Assembly: GCF_000829445.1 (NCBI RefSeq)
Contig: NZ_JXRQ01000008.1
Coordinates: 1 to 64,000, forward strand
DNA: 64,000 bases
Source: Jeotgalibacillus alimentarius
Lineage (GTDB): Bacteria; Bacillota; Bacilli; Bacillales; Jeotgalibacillaceae
Reading direction: 5' to 3'
In this document: positions 8,342 to 16,517 of the stretch, in pieces
Numbering within the stretch: the stretch's first letter is position 1
Layout: each line of letters opens with the position of its first letter
Made by a program: the position numbers and the translations under genes
Notes under the pieces: generated by a model
The model's database searches: none
Told to the model about the DNA's origin: nothing
The model's input: the letters and a program-made list of their open reading frames with translations, nothing else

Positions 8342-9340
8342 ATGAATGCTAAAAGATGGATTGCCCTCGGTATTGCTGCATTTTTATTTGTAGTATCTGC
8401 AGGGATTAACTTTGCGACTGCAGCACTGTCGACTAACTTTGATGAAATGTTTGCCGGCTTTGAAACTTCAGGAGGTCTTTCTGAAGAAATTGTAGAAGCC
8501 GGAAGTGCAACTGACAGAATCGCTGTCATTGACCTGAACGGTACGATTCAGGATACAGGTGAAGCGGGAGGCCTGCTTGGGGCAGCCGGCTACAACCACA
8601 CTCATTTTATGAATCAGCTTAATCAGGTAAAAGATGACGATACGATTAAAGGAATTGTGTTAAGTGTGAATACACCGGGTGGCGGTGTAGTGGAAAGTGC
8701 GCAGATCCACGATAAAATTCTTGAAATTCAGGAAACTGGTAAAACCGTTTATGTTTCTATGGGCGCTCAGGCAACTTCAGGCGGGTATTACGTGGCAGCT
8801 CCTGCTGATAAAATCTATGCAAGCAGAGAAACAATGACCGGTTCACTCGGTGTTGTATTGCAAAGCATCAACTACAGTGAGCTTGCGGATAATTATGGCG
8901 TAGAATTTGTCACAGTTACATCAGGGGAATTCAAGGATATGTTAAACCCTGGTGAAGAAGTGCAGGAAGCGGATCTTGAAATCGTCCGCAGTATTTTGAA
9001 TGATTCATACGATGGATTTGTGGATGTCATTGCGAATGGCCGTGATATACCGGAAGACCGCGTGCGTGAATTGGCGGATGGCCGTATTTATAATGGTGTG
9101 CAGGCACTTGAACTGAACCTCATTGATGAATTCGGATATGAGGAAGACGTCATCAGGGCGATTAAAACGGATCTGGATATGGAAAATGCTTCGGTCATCC
9201 ATTACGGTATGCCAAATGACTTAAGTTCACTGCTGTCACTTCAGGTGCAAAAATCACTTGGCGGGCTGGAAGGCCAGATTCTTTCAGAAGTGATGAGTCA
9301 TACAGGCGGTCCACGCCCAATGTACTTATATGCTGATTAA
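8342..9340 (+). CDS. sppA: signal peptide peptidase SppA
   Basis: SppA is a membrane-anchored serine protease that degrades cleaved signal peptides. The 332-residue protein has an N-terminal membrane anchor (about residues 5-27) and one S49 peptidase domain. The likely catalytic serine is in ATSGGYYVA and the general-base lysine in SGEFKDMLNP, the Ser-Lys dyad of Gram-positive SppA. The single-domain length matches the Bacillus type and is half that of the E. coli protein. An AGGAGG site precedes the ATG. The RDD-family gene follows after 14 bases in the same operon. Confidence 0.95.
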   Translation: MNAKRWIALGIAAFLFVVSAGINFATAALSTNFDEMFAGFETSGGLSEEIVEAGSATDRIAVIDLNGTIQDTGEAGGLLGAAGYNHTHFMNQLNQVKDDDTIKGIVLSVNTPGGGVVESAQIHDKILEIQETGKTVYVSMGAQATSGGYYVAAPADKIYASRETMTGSLGVVLQSINYSELADNYGVEFVTVTSGEFKDMLNPGEEVQEADLEIVRSILNDSYDGFVDVIANGRDIPEDRVRELADGRIYNGVQALELNLIDEFGYEEDVIRAIKTDLDMENASVIHYGMPNDLSSLLSLQVQKSLGGLEGQILSEVMSHTGGPRPMYLYAD

Positions 9341-9354
9341 AAGGAGGAAGCTTT

Positions 9355-9861
9355 ATGGAAACGAATGAAACCTATCAGCCGGAAACTCCAGCTTTCCTCC
9401 CTCATTACGGCGGGTTCTGGATCAGAGTATGTGCATTTTTATTCGATCTGCTAGTAATCGGGGCGCTGAACGGTCTGCTGATTTATCCGGTATTCAGATT
9501 AAGCGGTCTTGAAATGGGAAGCGGCATGTTCAGCGGCGTTAATATCGCCACTGCCATTGTCTTTTTTGCCTATTTTGTACTGATGACAAAATTCTTCAGC
9601 CAGACACTCGGAAAGATGATTTTCGGATTAAAAGTGATATCAAAAGACGGTGCGAAACCGGGCTGGGTAACCGTACTGATCAGAGAGCTCGCAGGACGTT
9701 ACATTTATACAGCCATCACGTTTTTCGGCATTCCGTTTTTAGCATTACTTTATATCGTTGCCGGATTCACACCAAAGAAACAGGGAGTGCATGATCTGTT
9801 TGCTGATACAACAGTTGTGCATGAGAGAACGGTCGTCAAAGCTGAGGCTGTAAAAGTATAA
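9355..9861 (+). CDS. yteJ: RDD family membrane protein (YteJ-like)
   Basis: This 168-residue membrane protein has an RDD domain: an arginine in the first helix (GGFWIRVCAFLFD) and later an aspartate in the HDLFADTTVV tail, with three to four hydrophobic helices. The function of RDD proteins of this type is not established; a transport or membrane-quality role has been proposed for relatives. It follows sppA after 14 bases with an AAGGAGGAAG ribosome-binding site, matching sppA-yteJ of B. subtilis. Confidence 0.9.
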   Translation: METNETYQPETPAFLPHYGGFWIRVCAFLFDLLVIGALNGLLIYPVFRLSGLEMGSGMFSGVNIATAIVFFAYFVLMTKFFSQTLGKMIFGLKVISKDGAKPGWVTVLIRELAGRYIYTAITFFGIPFLALLYIVAGFTPKKQGVHDLFADTTVVHERTVVKAEAVKV

Positions 9862-9901
9862 TTGAACAAAAGAAGGGCAGTTTATCATAGAGGTGGATGC
9901 T

Positions 9902-10513
9902 ATGATCAAGCTGCTCTTTTTATTATGTTTGCCATTTATTTTGTTTGTGCGGATAAAGTTTGCAATCACTGCTGTTTGTAAAGGAAAATCTTTAGAGATT
10001 ACGATAAACATGAAAGTGATGAAGCTACTCATCAAACGGTGGCATATTCCAATTGAGCTTTCATTTAATCCTGAATATAAAGTGAATCGGGAGAAGAAAA
10101 TGTTTACTAAAAATGATTTGCAAAATATGAAAACTAAATTTCGTATAATAAAAGAGAAGATTTATCATCTGAAGCATTGGGCAGTCGGCACCCTGAAAGG
10201 CTTCAGTATTGATTCTTTTCAATTATCAGCTGGTGCAGGACTTGAGCGTCCGGATTGGAATGCGTGGCTGAATGGAGGGATTGCAATCGCTCAGGCTCTA
10301 TTCGTGCAGCAGCTATCAAGAGTCATCCGGCTGAATACACTGCCTCAGTTTTCAATCAATCCAGGGAAGCATTTTTCAGCGGATCTCAGTTGCATAATAT
10401 CAGTATCAGCAGGACATCTTATAAGAGCAGGTATGATGCTGCTGATCAGAAGAATTGGCAGCAGACTGAAAAAACGGGAGAAAGCAGGTGGCTTTGTTGG
10501 AGCATCCAATTGA
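9902..10513 (+). CDS. ytfI: DUF2953 protein (YtfI-like)
   Basis: This protein of about 203 residues has one N-terminal hydrophobic segment (LLFLLCLPFILFV) and a basic, soluble remainder with a C-terminal patch KKREKAG. It matches the DUF2953/YtfI family by layout and by its position immediately before ytfJ; the molecular function is unknown, and a sporulation link is inferred from the neighbour. The ATG at 9902 is chosen because GAGGTGG ends 5 bases before it; an ATG at 9893 overlaps that site. Its end overlaps the start of ytfJ by 26 bases, suggesting translational coupling. Confidence 0.82.
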   Translation: MIKLLFLLCLPFILFVRIKFAITAVCKGKSLEITINMKVMKLLIKRWHIPIELSFNPEYKVNREKKMFTKNDLQNMKTKFRIIKEKIYHLKHWAVGTLKGFSIDSFQLSAGAGLERPDWNAWLNGGIAIAQALFVQQLSRVIRLNTLPQFSINPGKHFSADLSCIISVSAGHLIRAGMMLLIRRIGSRLKKREKAGGFVGASN

Positions 10514-10877
10514 AGGTGTCATGACAACAGCGATGGAACAGCTGAAGGAAATGGTAGATGTAAACACGATCATCGGGGATCCGGTTGAAACTGCGGATGG
10601 CAGTACTATTATGACAGTTTCACGTGTCAGATTCGGATTTGCAGCGGGAGGCAGTGATTATCAGACGACTTATGAAGAAGTTGCTGAACTACCTTTTGGC
10701 GGCGGCAGCGGCGGAGGCGTATCGATCACGCCTGTCGCTTTTCTGATTGTAGGGAAAGATGGCATTCATCTTCATCATATGAATGAAGGCGCTCATCTGC
10801 TCGAGAAATTAATGGATATGGCACCGGATACAGTCAGCAGAATTACAGATGCATTTCGCCAGGATCAATCATATTAG
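10488..10877 (+). CDS. ytfJ: sporulation protein YtfJ (GerW family)
   Basis: A 129-residue protein of the GerW/YtfJ family shows the conserved run around DVNTIIGDPVETADG, followed by FGFAAGG and a glycine-rich GGGSGGG loop near residue 70. Family members act in sporulation and germination; the biochemical role is unknown. The GTG at 10488 gives an N-terminus (MALLEHPIEGVMTTAME) that aligns with B. subtilis YtfJ, and GGGAG precedes it by 8 bases. It overlaps the ytfI end by 26 bases. Confidence 0.92.
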   Translation: MALLEHPIEGVMTTAMEQLKEMVDVNTIIGDPVETADGSTIMTVSRVRFGFAAGGSDYQTTYEEVAELPFGGGSGGGVSITPVAFLIVGKDGIHLHHMNEGAHLLEKLMDMAPDTVSRITDAFRQDQSY

Positions 10878-10907
10878 TTGATTGACACTTCCGCCTTTCA
10901 GTATGAT
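10878..10907 (+). promoter_or_regulatory. candidate sigma-A promoter of tpx
   Basis: TTGATT at 10878-10883 and TATGAT at 10902-10907 are separated by 18 bases upstream of tpx. A TTGACA at 10882 is closer to consensus but would leave only a 14-base spacer. Confidence 0.45.
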
Positions 10908-10940
10908 AAAAAAGAATACATATACTGAAGGAGGATTTTC

Positions 10941-11441
10941 ATGGCTTCTATAACATTTAAAAATAACCCGGTTACATTACTTGGTGATGAAGTGAAGGTT
11001 GGGGATCAGGCACCTGAATTCACAGTGCTCGCAAACGATCTGTCACCATTTCATCTGAAGGACTCTGCTGAAAAAGTAAAAATTATCAGCGTTGTACCAT
11101 CACTCGATACAGGCGTATGTGATGCACAGACACGCAAATTCAATGAAGAAGCTTCAAAGCTTTCGAATACAGAAGTCCTTACGATTTCTGTTGACCTTCC
11201 ATTTGCACAAAAACGCTGGTGTGGTGACAGCGGTCTTGAACACGTCATAACATTATCCGATCACCGCGACCTGTCGTTTGGAAAAGCTTATGGAGTGGCC
11301 ATTGAAGAAATGCGCCTGTTGGCACGTGCTGTATTCGTCATTGATACAGATGATAAAGTCACGTACGTTGAGTACGTAAAAGAAGCAACAGATCACCCTG
11401 ACTACGAAGCAGCGATTGAAGCTGCAAAAAAAGCAGAGTAA
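10941..11441 (+). CDS. tpx: thiol peroxidase (atypical 2-Cys peroxiredoxin)
   Basis: Tpx reduces hydrogen peroxide and organic peroxides using thioredoxin. The 166-residue protein has the peroxidatic Cys60 in [10 protein letters not shown] and the resolving Cys94 in KRWCGDSG, the spacing of E. coli Tpx. AAGGAGG precedes the ATG. It is monocistronic, with its own candidate promoter and terminator, and lies between ytfJ and ytxK as in B. subtilis. Confidence 0.97.
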   Translation: MASITFKNNPVTLLGDEVKVGDQAPEFTVLANDLSPFHLKDSAEKVKIISVVPSLDTGVCDAQTRKFNEEASKLSNTEVLTISVDLPFAQKRWCGDSGLEHVITLSDHRDLSFGKAYGVAIEEMRLLARAVFVIDTDDKVTYVEYVKEATDHPDYEAAIEAAKKAE

Positions 11442-11446
11442 TCATA

Positions 11447-11471
11447 AAAGGAAGCCGTCATGGCTTTCTTT
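11447..11471 (+). terminator. intrinsic terminator of tpx
   Basis: AAAGGAAGCC and GGCTTTCTTT form a 10-bp stem with one G-T pair and continue into a T-run. Confidence 0.88.
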
Positions 11472-11526
11472 TTTTTATTTACGTGTTAAAATGAAACGTC
11501 AGAAATTAAACAGGAGGCACAAACTC

Positions 11527-12507
11527 ATGAGCATATCACCTGTAGAATCAATTTTTACATTATTGAATGAAACAGCAGAAGACATACAGCATGTTCATTC
11601 ACTTTCATATTTAGAAGCACTTGCGGAGTCAGGTGAACACTGGTTTACCGGTACAGTTGAAGATTCAGACCTTGAACTGAAGCAGAGGCTTGAACTCAAA
11701 TACCGCGGAATGTCGCTTGAATCATTCTCACGGGATGACAGAAGAAAAGCATTCCAGCTTGCTGTTCTGAAAGGAATGAAAGAGCATACTCAGCCTAATC
11801 ACCAGATGACACCTGATTCAATCGCAATGGTCATTGGTTATCTGCTTGAAAAGTTCACAGAAGGTGAGGAAAAAATCACCCTTCTTGATCCTGCACTTGG
11901 AACAGCCAACCTTATTTTATCCATTATGAATCAGCTTGATGGAAAAGTGGAAGTTGCACATGGTGTTGAGATCGACGAAGTGCTGATCCGTCTGGCATAC
12001 ACGGGGGCTAATCTCTCAGAACAGCCGATTCACCTGTACACCCAGGATGCACTCGAACCGCTGTTCATTGATCCGGCAGACGCCGTTATCAGTGATCTTC
12101 CGGTAGGATACTATCCGAATGATGTGAGAGCGGCTGACTATCAGCTTCAGGCAAAAGAAGGCCATTCTTATGCGCATCACTTATTTATTGAACAGTCATT
12201 AAAGCATGTAAAAGCAGGAGGATATTTATTCTTCCTTGTACCGAACAGTTTATTTGAATCACCTCTTGCGGGACAGCTGCACGAATTCCTGAAAGAAGAG
12301 GCGCATATTCAGGGGCTGATTAAATTGCCCCAGTCACTGTTCAAAAATGAACAGTCAGCAAAAAGCATTCTGATTCTGCAAAAGCAGGGTGCGGATACAA
12401 AAGCTCCTAAGCAGGTCCTCCTTGCCGACATGCCAAAGCTCTCTAACGGCCCTGCTGTACAGAACATGATGGCAAAGATCCAGCAGTGGGTGAAAGAGAA
12501 TAAATAA
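11527..12507 (+). CDS. ytxK: class I SAM-dependent methyltransferase, YtxK family
   Basis: This 326-residue protein has an N-terminal helical region (about 1-100) and an N6-adenine-methylase-like Rossmann domain. Motif I is seen in LLDPALGTANLIL, and the position of the catalytic NPPY motif is occupied by DLPVGYYP, so base methylation cannot be assumed. VPNSLFESP and a late KSILILQK strand complete the fold. The target is unknown. The ATG at 11527 is preceded by AGGAGG; longer in-frame starts overlap the tpx terminator and are rejected. It precedes ackA as in B. subtilis and may be co-transcribed with it only if the intervening terminator is read through. Confidence 0.9.
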   Translation: MSISPVESIFTLLNETAEDIQHVHSLSYLEALAESGEHWFTGTVEDSDLELKQRLELKYRGMSLESFSRDDRRKAFQLAVLKGMKEHTQPNHQMTPDSIAMVIGYLLEKFTEGEEKITLLDPALGTANLILSIMNQLDGKVEVAHGVEIDEVLIRLAYTGANLSEQPIHLYTQDALEPLFIDPADAVISDLPVGYYPNDVRAADYQLQAKEGHSYAHHLFIEQSLKHVKAGGYLFFLVPNSLFESPLAGQLHEFLKEEAHIQGLIKLPQSLFKNEQSAKSILILQKQGADTKAPKQVLLADMPKLSNGPAVQNMMAKIQQWVKENK

Positions 12508-12557
12508 TTTAAATCTTTTCAGGATCAAATGTAATAGTGTGAATTAGATATTCAGTG

Positions 12558-12695
12558 AAATGAAGCGGAAGGCGGTGACTCCAGCGGGATAAAACGGACA
12601 GGTGAGACCCCGCAGAGCGAAGCTCGAGGAGGCTCACCGGGGCCACAAAACGGCCCATCCACTTGGAAAGCACCGCCTGCAGCGCAGTGCAACGG
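12558..12695. repeat. intergenic structured repeat, copy B (full length, divergent 3' arm)
   Basis: This second full copy lies between the ytxK stop codon and its terminator. AGGCGGTG (12570-12577) pairs with CACCGCCT (12671-12678), GGTGAG with CTCACC, and the apical hairpin is GAGC-GAA-GCTC. The core GACTCCAGC, GGTGAGACCCCGCAG and GAGGAGGCTCACC is shared with copies A and E. The right arm contains an extra local hairpin (GGGCC around ACAAAAC) and differs from A and E. Together with the terminator, cre and ackA promoter it accounts for most of the 392-base intergenic region. Confidence 0.85.
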
Positions 12696-12700
12696 TTATT

Positions 12701-12731
12701 AAGACTGAGACTACATGTTTCAGTCTTTTTT
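12701..12731 (+). terminator. terminator downstream of ytxK and repeat copy B
   Basis: AAGACTGA and TCAGTCTT form an 8-bp stem followed by TTTTTTC. It lies beyond the repeat, so the repeat would be transcribed into the ytxK 3' UTR. Confidence 0.85.
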
Positions 12732-12765
12732 CTATAAATGTATTCTGAAAATAAACACTTTTCCA

Positions 12766-12779
12766 TGTAAACGTTGCCA
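12766..12779 (+). promoter_or_regulatory. cre (CcpA-binding) site upstream of ackA
   Basis: TGTAAACGTTGCCA matches the cre consensus TGWNANCGNTNWCA at all but one position. CcpA activation of ackA through an upstream cre is established in B. subtilis, and this site lies about 90 bases ahead of the predicted start point. Confidence 0.72.
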
Positions 12780-12853
12780 CAGCAAGCTTTCTCTTGAAGC
12801 CTGATGGTGAGAGTGATTAAATGAACATGGATAGTAAATTGTTTAACTGGGTA

Positions 12854-12859
12854 TATAAT
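12854..12859 (+). promoter_or_regulatory. -10 element of the ackA promoter
   Basis: A perfect TATAAT sits 40 bases before the ackA start. No good -35 is visible at 17 bases, which fits a promoter that depends on an activator at the upstream cre. Confidence 0.6.
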
Positions 12860-12899
12860 GATTACCTACGTTTTCATAATAAAAGGAGCGAATTTATTT

Positions 12900-14084
12900 A
12901 TGACTAAAGTCATTGCAATTAACGCAGGAAGCTCTTCACTGAAGTTTCAGCTTTTTGATATGCCCTCTGAAGAAGTCATTACAAAAGGGTTAATTGAACG
13001 AATCGGATTAAATGATAGTGTATTTACAATTTCAGTAGATGGTGAAAAGCAAAAAGAAGTGACGGATATTCCGGATCATGAAGTGGCGGTAAAACTGCTG
13101 CTTGATAAGCTGACATCTGCAGGGATTATTCAATCACTCGATGAGATTAACGGTGTAGGACATCGCGTTGTTCATGGCGGAGAGGTATACAGTGACTCAG
13201 TCATGATCACAGATGAAGCAATTGCAAAGTTTGAAGAACTGTCAGAACTTGCACCTCTTCATAATCCTGCAAATATTACAGGGATCAAGGCATTCCAGAA
13301 CGTATTGCCAAATGTGCCTGCTGTTGCAGTATTTGATACAGCGTTCCATCAGACAATGCCGGAAAGCTCATTTTTATACAGCCTTCCTTATGATTATTAT
13401 AAAGACTTTGGTATCCGTAAATACGGCTTCCACGGTACTTCTCATAAATACGTATCACAACGTGCATCTGAAATGCTTGGGCGTCCGCTTGAACAGCTTC
13501 GTCTGATCTCATGTCACCTTGGTAACGGTGCGAGTATCGCTGCAATTGAAGGCGGTCATTCGATTGATACGTCAATGGGCTTTACACCGCTTGCCGGCGT
13601 TACAATGGGTACGCGAAGCGGTAACATTGACCCTGCACTGATTCCATTTATCATGGAAAAGACTGACCAGACAGCTGAAGGCGTATTGAACGTTCTGAAT
13701 AAGCAGTCAGGTATGCTTGGCGTATCAGGTTTCTCAAGTGACCTTCGTGATATCGAGATTCAGTCTGCTGAAGGAAACGAACGTGCGAAGCTTGCACTTG
13801 ATGTATTCTCAAACCGTATTCACAAATACATCGGTTCATATGCTGCACGCATGAATGGCGTGGATGCGATCATTTTCACTGCTGGAATCGGTGAAAACAG
13901 TGACGTTATCCGTGCAGAAGTATTAAAAGGTCTAGAATTCATGGGCGTATACTGGGATCCTGCATTAAATAAAATACGCGGTGAAGAAGCATTCATTAAC
14001 TACCCGCACTCACCAGTCAAAGTCATTGTGATCCCGACAGATGAAGAAGTCATGATTGCACGTGACGTTATGCGATTAACTTAA
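12900..14084 (+). CDS. ackA: acetate kinase
   Basis: Acetate kinase converts acetyl phosphate and ADP to acetate and ATP in overflow metabolism. The 394-residue protein has the N-terminal phosphate-binding segment [14 protein letters not shown], the central GHRVVHGGE signature near residue 85, the KYGFHGTSH segment and a C-terminal TAGIGENS motif. The ATG at 12900 gives the family N-terminus, with AAAGGAG upstream. An upstream cre and a promoter with poor -35 indicate glucose activation by CcpA. It is followed by a strong terminator, so it is monocistronic. Confidence 0.97.
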   Translation: MTKVIAINAGSSSLKFQLFDMPSEEVITKGLIERIGLNDSVFTISVDGEKQKEVTDIPDHEVAVKLLLDKLTSAGIIQSLDEINGVGHRVVHGGEVYSDSVMITDEAIAKFEELSELAPLHNPANITGIKAFQNVLPNVPAVAVFDTAFHQTMPESSFLYSLPYDYYKDFGIRKYGFHGTSHKYVSQRASEMLGRPLEQLRLISCHLGNGASIAAIEGGHSIDTSMGFTPLAGVTMGTRSGNIDPALIPFIMEKTDQTAEGVLNVLNKQSGMLGVSGFSSDLRDIEIQSAEGNERAKLALDVFSNRIHKYIGSYAARMNGVDAIIFTAGIGENSDVIRAEVLKGLEFMGVYWDPALNKIRGEEAFINYPHSPVKVIVIPTDEEVMIARDVMRLT

Positions 14085-14095
14085 TCAATTTTAGA

Positions 14096-14134
14096 AAAGG
14101 CACATCTCTGAGCGATCATTGATGTGCCTTTTTT
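14096..14134 (+). terminator. intrinsic terminator of ackA
   Basis: AAGGCACATC pairs with GATGTGCCTT across a 14-base loop, followed by a T-run. Confidence 0.9.
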
Positions 14135-14194
14135 GTACCTGTGAAAATTTCTAATAAATAGTATAATAAAGCAAAAGAAAGGCGGGGTGGTTAT

Positions 14195-15028
14195 ATGAGC
14201 TGGTCAGCACGCGATCGGGAAGTGTACCAGGAAATAGAGCTCTGGAGACAATCGCTGAATGAAAGATCAGGCAACGATCTGACAAACGTCTATTCAAAAT
14301 GGATCGAACGCTCCTTCTCACTATTACCTGAAGACATTAAAAAGGAAATTTTTGCGCACATCGATACATCTCTGTTTCATATACATAGCACCATGCAGGG
14401 GTTTCAGCTTCAGCAGGATGAAAGAGAAAACATATTGAGAACGGCTAAAGCATTTGATGATTCCATTATGCAGGTAGAGGATATACGCAGACTGACGATT
14501 GATCAGCTGAACTATCTTTCACTGCAGCAAAGCGGCCGGCACAGACTATATTCATTTCTTCAGGGTGGAATTGCAGGCTCAGGAGGCGCAGCGGCCTTTT
14601 TAAGTGACCTGGTTGCGTTATTAATCATTAATATACGCGCCATTCAATTTACGGCATCTGCATACGGGCGCGATGTCCATACGCCTTATGAAATGACCAT
14701 TGCGCTTAAAGTATTCCATGCATCCACACTCCCGAGAAAATTTCAGGGAGATGCGTGGGATGATTTGATTGATACACTGAATCACGTACAAAGCGACTAC
14801 TTTTTTACCGGCAGTGATGAACTGACAAATGAACGCTGGCTTGAGGGACCAGGACTTCAACTGTTTAAAACACTCGCCATCAAAATGTTCAAAAATAAAC
14901 GCGCCGGCGGTTATCCGGTGATCTCGATGGCTATCGGGGCCACAGCCAATTACCAGCTCACCAGAACCGTCACAGAATATGCAGAACGCTTCTATCAATA
15001 CCGTTACCTCATCGAAAAGAACAGCTGA
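14195..15028 (+). CDS. EcsC family protein
   Basis: This 277-residue protein resembles the EcsC family. It is mostly alpha-helical, with a glycine/alanine-rich hydrophobic segment near residues 125-150 (GGIAGSGGAAAFLSDLVALLIINIRAI) cut here to its key residues GGIAGSGGAAAF. EcsC proteins accompany some ABC transporters, but this copy has no ABC genes beside it, so its role is unknown. GGCGGGGTGG precedes the ATG. In B. subtilis moaB occupies this interval, so the gene looks like a lineage-specific placement. Confidence 0.82.
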   Translation: MSWSARDREVYQEIELWRQSLNERSGNDLTNVYSKWIERSFSLLPEDIKKEIFAHIDTSLFHIHSTMQGFQLQQDERENILRTAKAFDDSIMQVEDIRRLTIDQLNYLSLQQSGRHRLYSFLQGGIAGSGGAAAFLSDLVALLIINIRAIQFTASAYGRDVHTPYEMTIALKVFHASTLPRKFQGDAWDDLIDTLNHVQSDYFFTGSDELTNERWLEGPGLQLFKTLAIKMFKNKRAGGYPVISMAIGATANYQLTRTVTEYAERFYQYRYLIEKNS

Positions 15029-15043
15029 GTCTGTTCTTTTTTT
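15015..15043 (+). terminator. intrinsic terminator of the ecsC-like gene
   Basis: AAAAGAACAG and CTGTTCTTTT form a 10-bp stem that includes the stop codon region and is followed by T residues. Confidence 0.88.
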
Positions 15044-15112
15044 GTTTTAAAAATACTATTTTCAGTGCAACTGTACTGGTGCTCACTACAATTTTAAAAA
15101 TAACTATCGTTG

Positions 15113-15141
15113 TAGCACAGCTGGAGCGGAAATTACCAGCC
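15113..15141. repeat. relic of the intergenic repeat family (copy C)
   Basis: TAGCACAG, the left flank of copy A, is joined directly to CTGGAGCGGAAAT, the right arm of copy A, with the whole interior missing. The remaining CTGG and CCAG are still complementary. It lies between the ecsC-like gene and the argG promoter. Confidence 0.6.
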
Positions 15142-15205
15142 CAATTGAACAAAGTTAAAATATAAAATCAGAATATTTAAACTTAAAGAATTTTTATAAG
15201 AAGTG

Positions 15206-15234
15206 TTGCATCTTTATAAATACCCTGTTATGAT
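15206..15234 (+). promoter_or_regulatory. sigma-A promoter of argGH
   Basis: TTGCAT (15206-15211) and TATGAT (15229-15234) are separated by 17 bases, placing the start point near 15241. Confidence 0.8.
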
Positions 15235-15247
15235 ACATTCATCATAT

Positions 15248-15285
15248 AAAGAATAAATATACAAAATAATTAATAAAAATACGAA
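15248..15285 (+). promoter_or_regulatory. tandem ARG boxes (arginine repressor operator)
   Basis: Two AT-rich half-palindromic boxes, with cores GAATAAATATAC and TTAATAAAAATAC, have centres about 20 bases apart immediately downstream of the argG start point. They resemble the 18-bp ARG boxes separated by 2-3 bp that ArgR/AhrC hexamers bind. Binding here would block initiation or clearance. The ArgR gene itself is not in the window. Confidence 0.7.
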
Positions 15286-15299
15286 AGAGGTTGATTCAT

Positions 15300-16517
15300 A
15301 TGACACAAAACAAAAAAGTAGTATTAGCATATTCAGGCGGACTTGATACATCAGTAGCGATTCAGTGGTTAAAAGACCAGGGATACTCTGTAGTAGCATG
15401 CTGCCTTGACGTTGGAGAAGGGAAAGATCTTGATTTCGTAAAAGAAAAGGCACTGACTGTCGGTGCAGTTGACAGTTACGTGATTGATGCCAAAGAAGAG
15501 TTTGCACAGGATTTTGCTTTAATTGCGCTTCAGGCTCATACAATGTATGAAGGAAAATATCCATTAGTATCTGCACTTTCAAGACCGCTGATTGCAAAAA
15601 AACTGGTTGAAGTGGCAGAAAAGACTGGTGCATCAGCTGTGGCTCACGGCTGCACAGGGAAAGGAAATGACCAGGTCAGATTTGAAGTGGCAATCAACGG
15701 TCTGAATCCTGAGCTTGAAGTACTTGCACCGGTTCGTGAGTGGGGCTGGTCAAGAGAAGAAGAAATTGAATATGCAAAAGAGCACAATATTCCAATCCCG
15801 ATCAATCTCGACAGCCCATATTCAATTGATCAGAACCTTTGGGGAAGAAGTAATGAATGCGGTATTCTCGAAGATCCATGGGCAGCTCCACCAGAAGGCG
15901 CTTATGATCTGACAGCTTCACTTGAAACAACACCGAACGCACCGGAAACAATCGAGATTACATTTGAGAACGGTGTACCGGTTGCATTAAACGGGCAGGG
16001 CATGGAGCTTTCTGCGATGATCCTCAAATTGAATGATATCGCCGGGAAGCATGGAGTCGGAAGAATTGACCATGTGGAAAATCGTCTTGTTGGAATCAAA
16101 TCAAGAGAAGTATATGAGTGCCCTGGTGCAATTACATTGATGAAAGCCCATAAAGAACTTGAAGACTTAACGCTTGTAAAGGAAATGGCACACTTCAAGC
16201 CTGTCATTGAGAAAAAGCTGACTGAAGTAATCTATGAAGGTCTATGGTTCTCACCGCTGACTGATGCATTGAAAGCATTTTTGCAGGAAACGCAGCAGTA
16301 TGTAAATGGTGTTGCAAGAGTAAAACTGTTTAAAGGACATGCCATTGTAGAAGGCAGAACGTCACCGAATTCCCTTTATAATGAAAAGCTTGCAACTTAT
16401 ACTTCTGATGATGAGTTCGACCACGGTGCAGCTGTAGGATTTATCAAGCTGTGGGGACTGCCGACTAAAGTTCACTCAATGGTTCAGAAGGAATCAAAAG
16501 GTGTGACCACTTCATGA
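15300..16517 (+). CDS. argG: argininosuccinate synthase
   Basis: ArgG joins citrulline and aspartate using ATP in arginine biosynthesis. The 405-residue protein has the N-terminal PP-loop [11 protein letters not shown], the [14 protein letters not shown] motif near residue 115 and the [13 protein letters not shown] segment. The ATG at 15300 has GAGG 11 bases upstream; a TTG at 15291 in frame is less likely. It overlaps argH by 4 bases and is preceded by a sigma-A promoter with tandem ARG boxes. Confidence 0.98.
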   Translation: MTQNKKVVLAYSGGLDTSVAIQWLKDQGYSVVACCLDVGEGKDLDFVKEKALTVGAVDSYVIDAKEEFAQDFALIALQAHTMYEGKYPLVSALSRPLIAKKLVEVAEKTGASAVAHGCTGKGNDQVRFEVAINGLNPELEVLAPVREWGWSREEEIEYAKEHNIPIPINLDSPYSIDQNLWGRSNECGILEDPWAAPPEGAYDLTASLETTPNAPETIEITFENGVPVALNGQGMELSAMILKLNDIAGKHGVGRIDHVENRLVGIKSREVYECPGAITLMKAHKELEDLTLVKEMAHFKPVIEKKLTEVIYEGLWFSPLTDALKAFLQETQQYVNGVARVKLFKGHAIVEGRTSPNSLYNEKLATYTSDDEFDHGAAVGFIKLWGLPTKVHSMVQKESKGVTTS

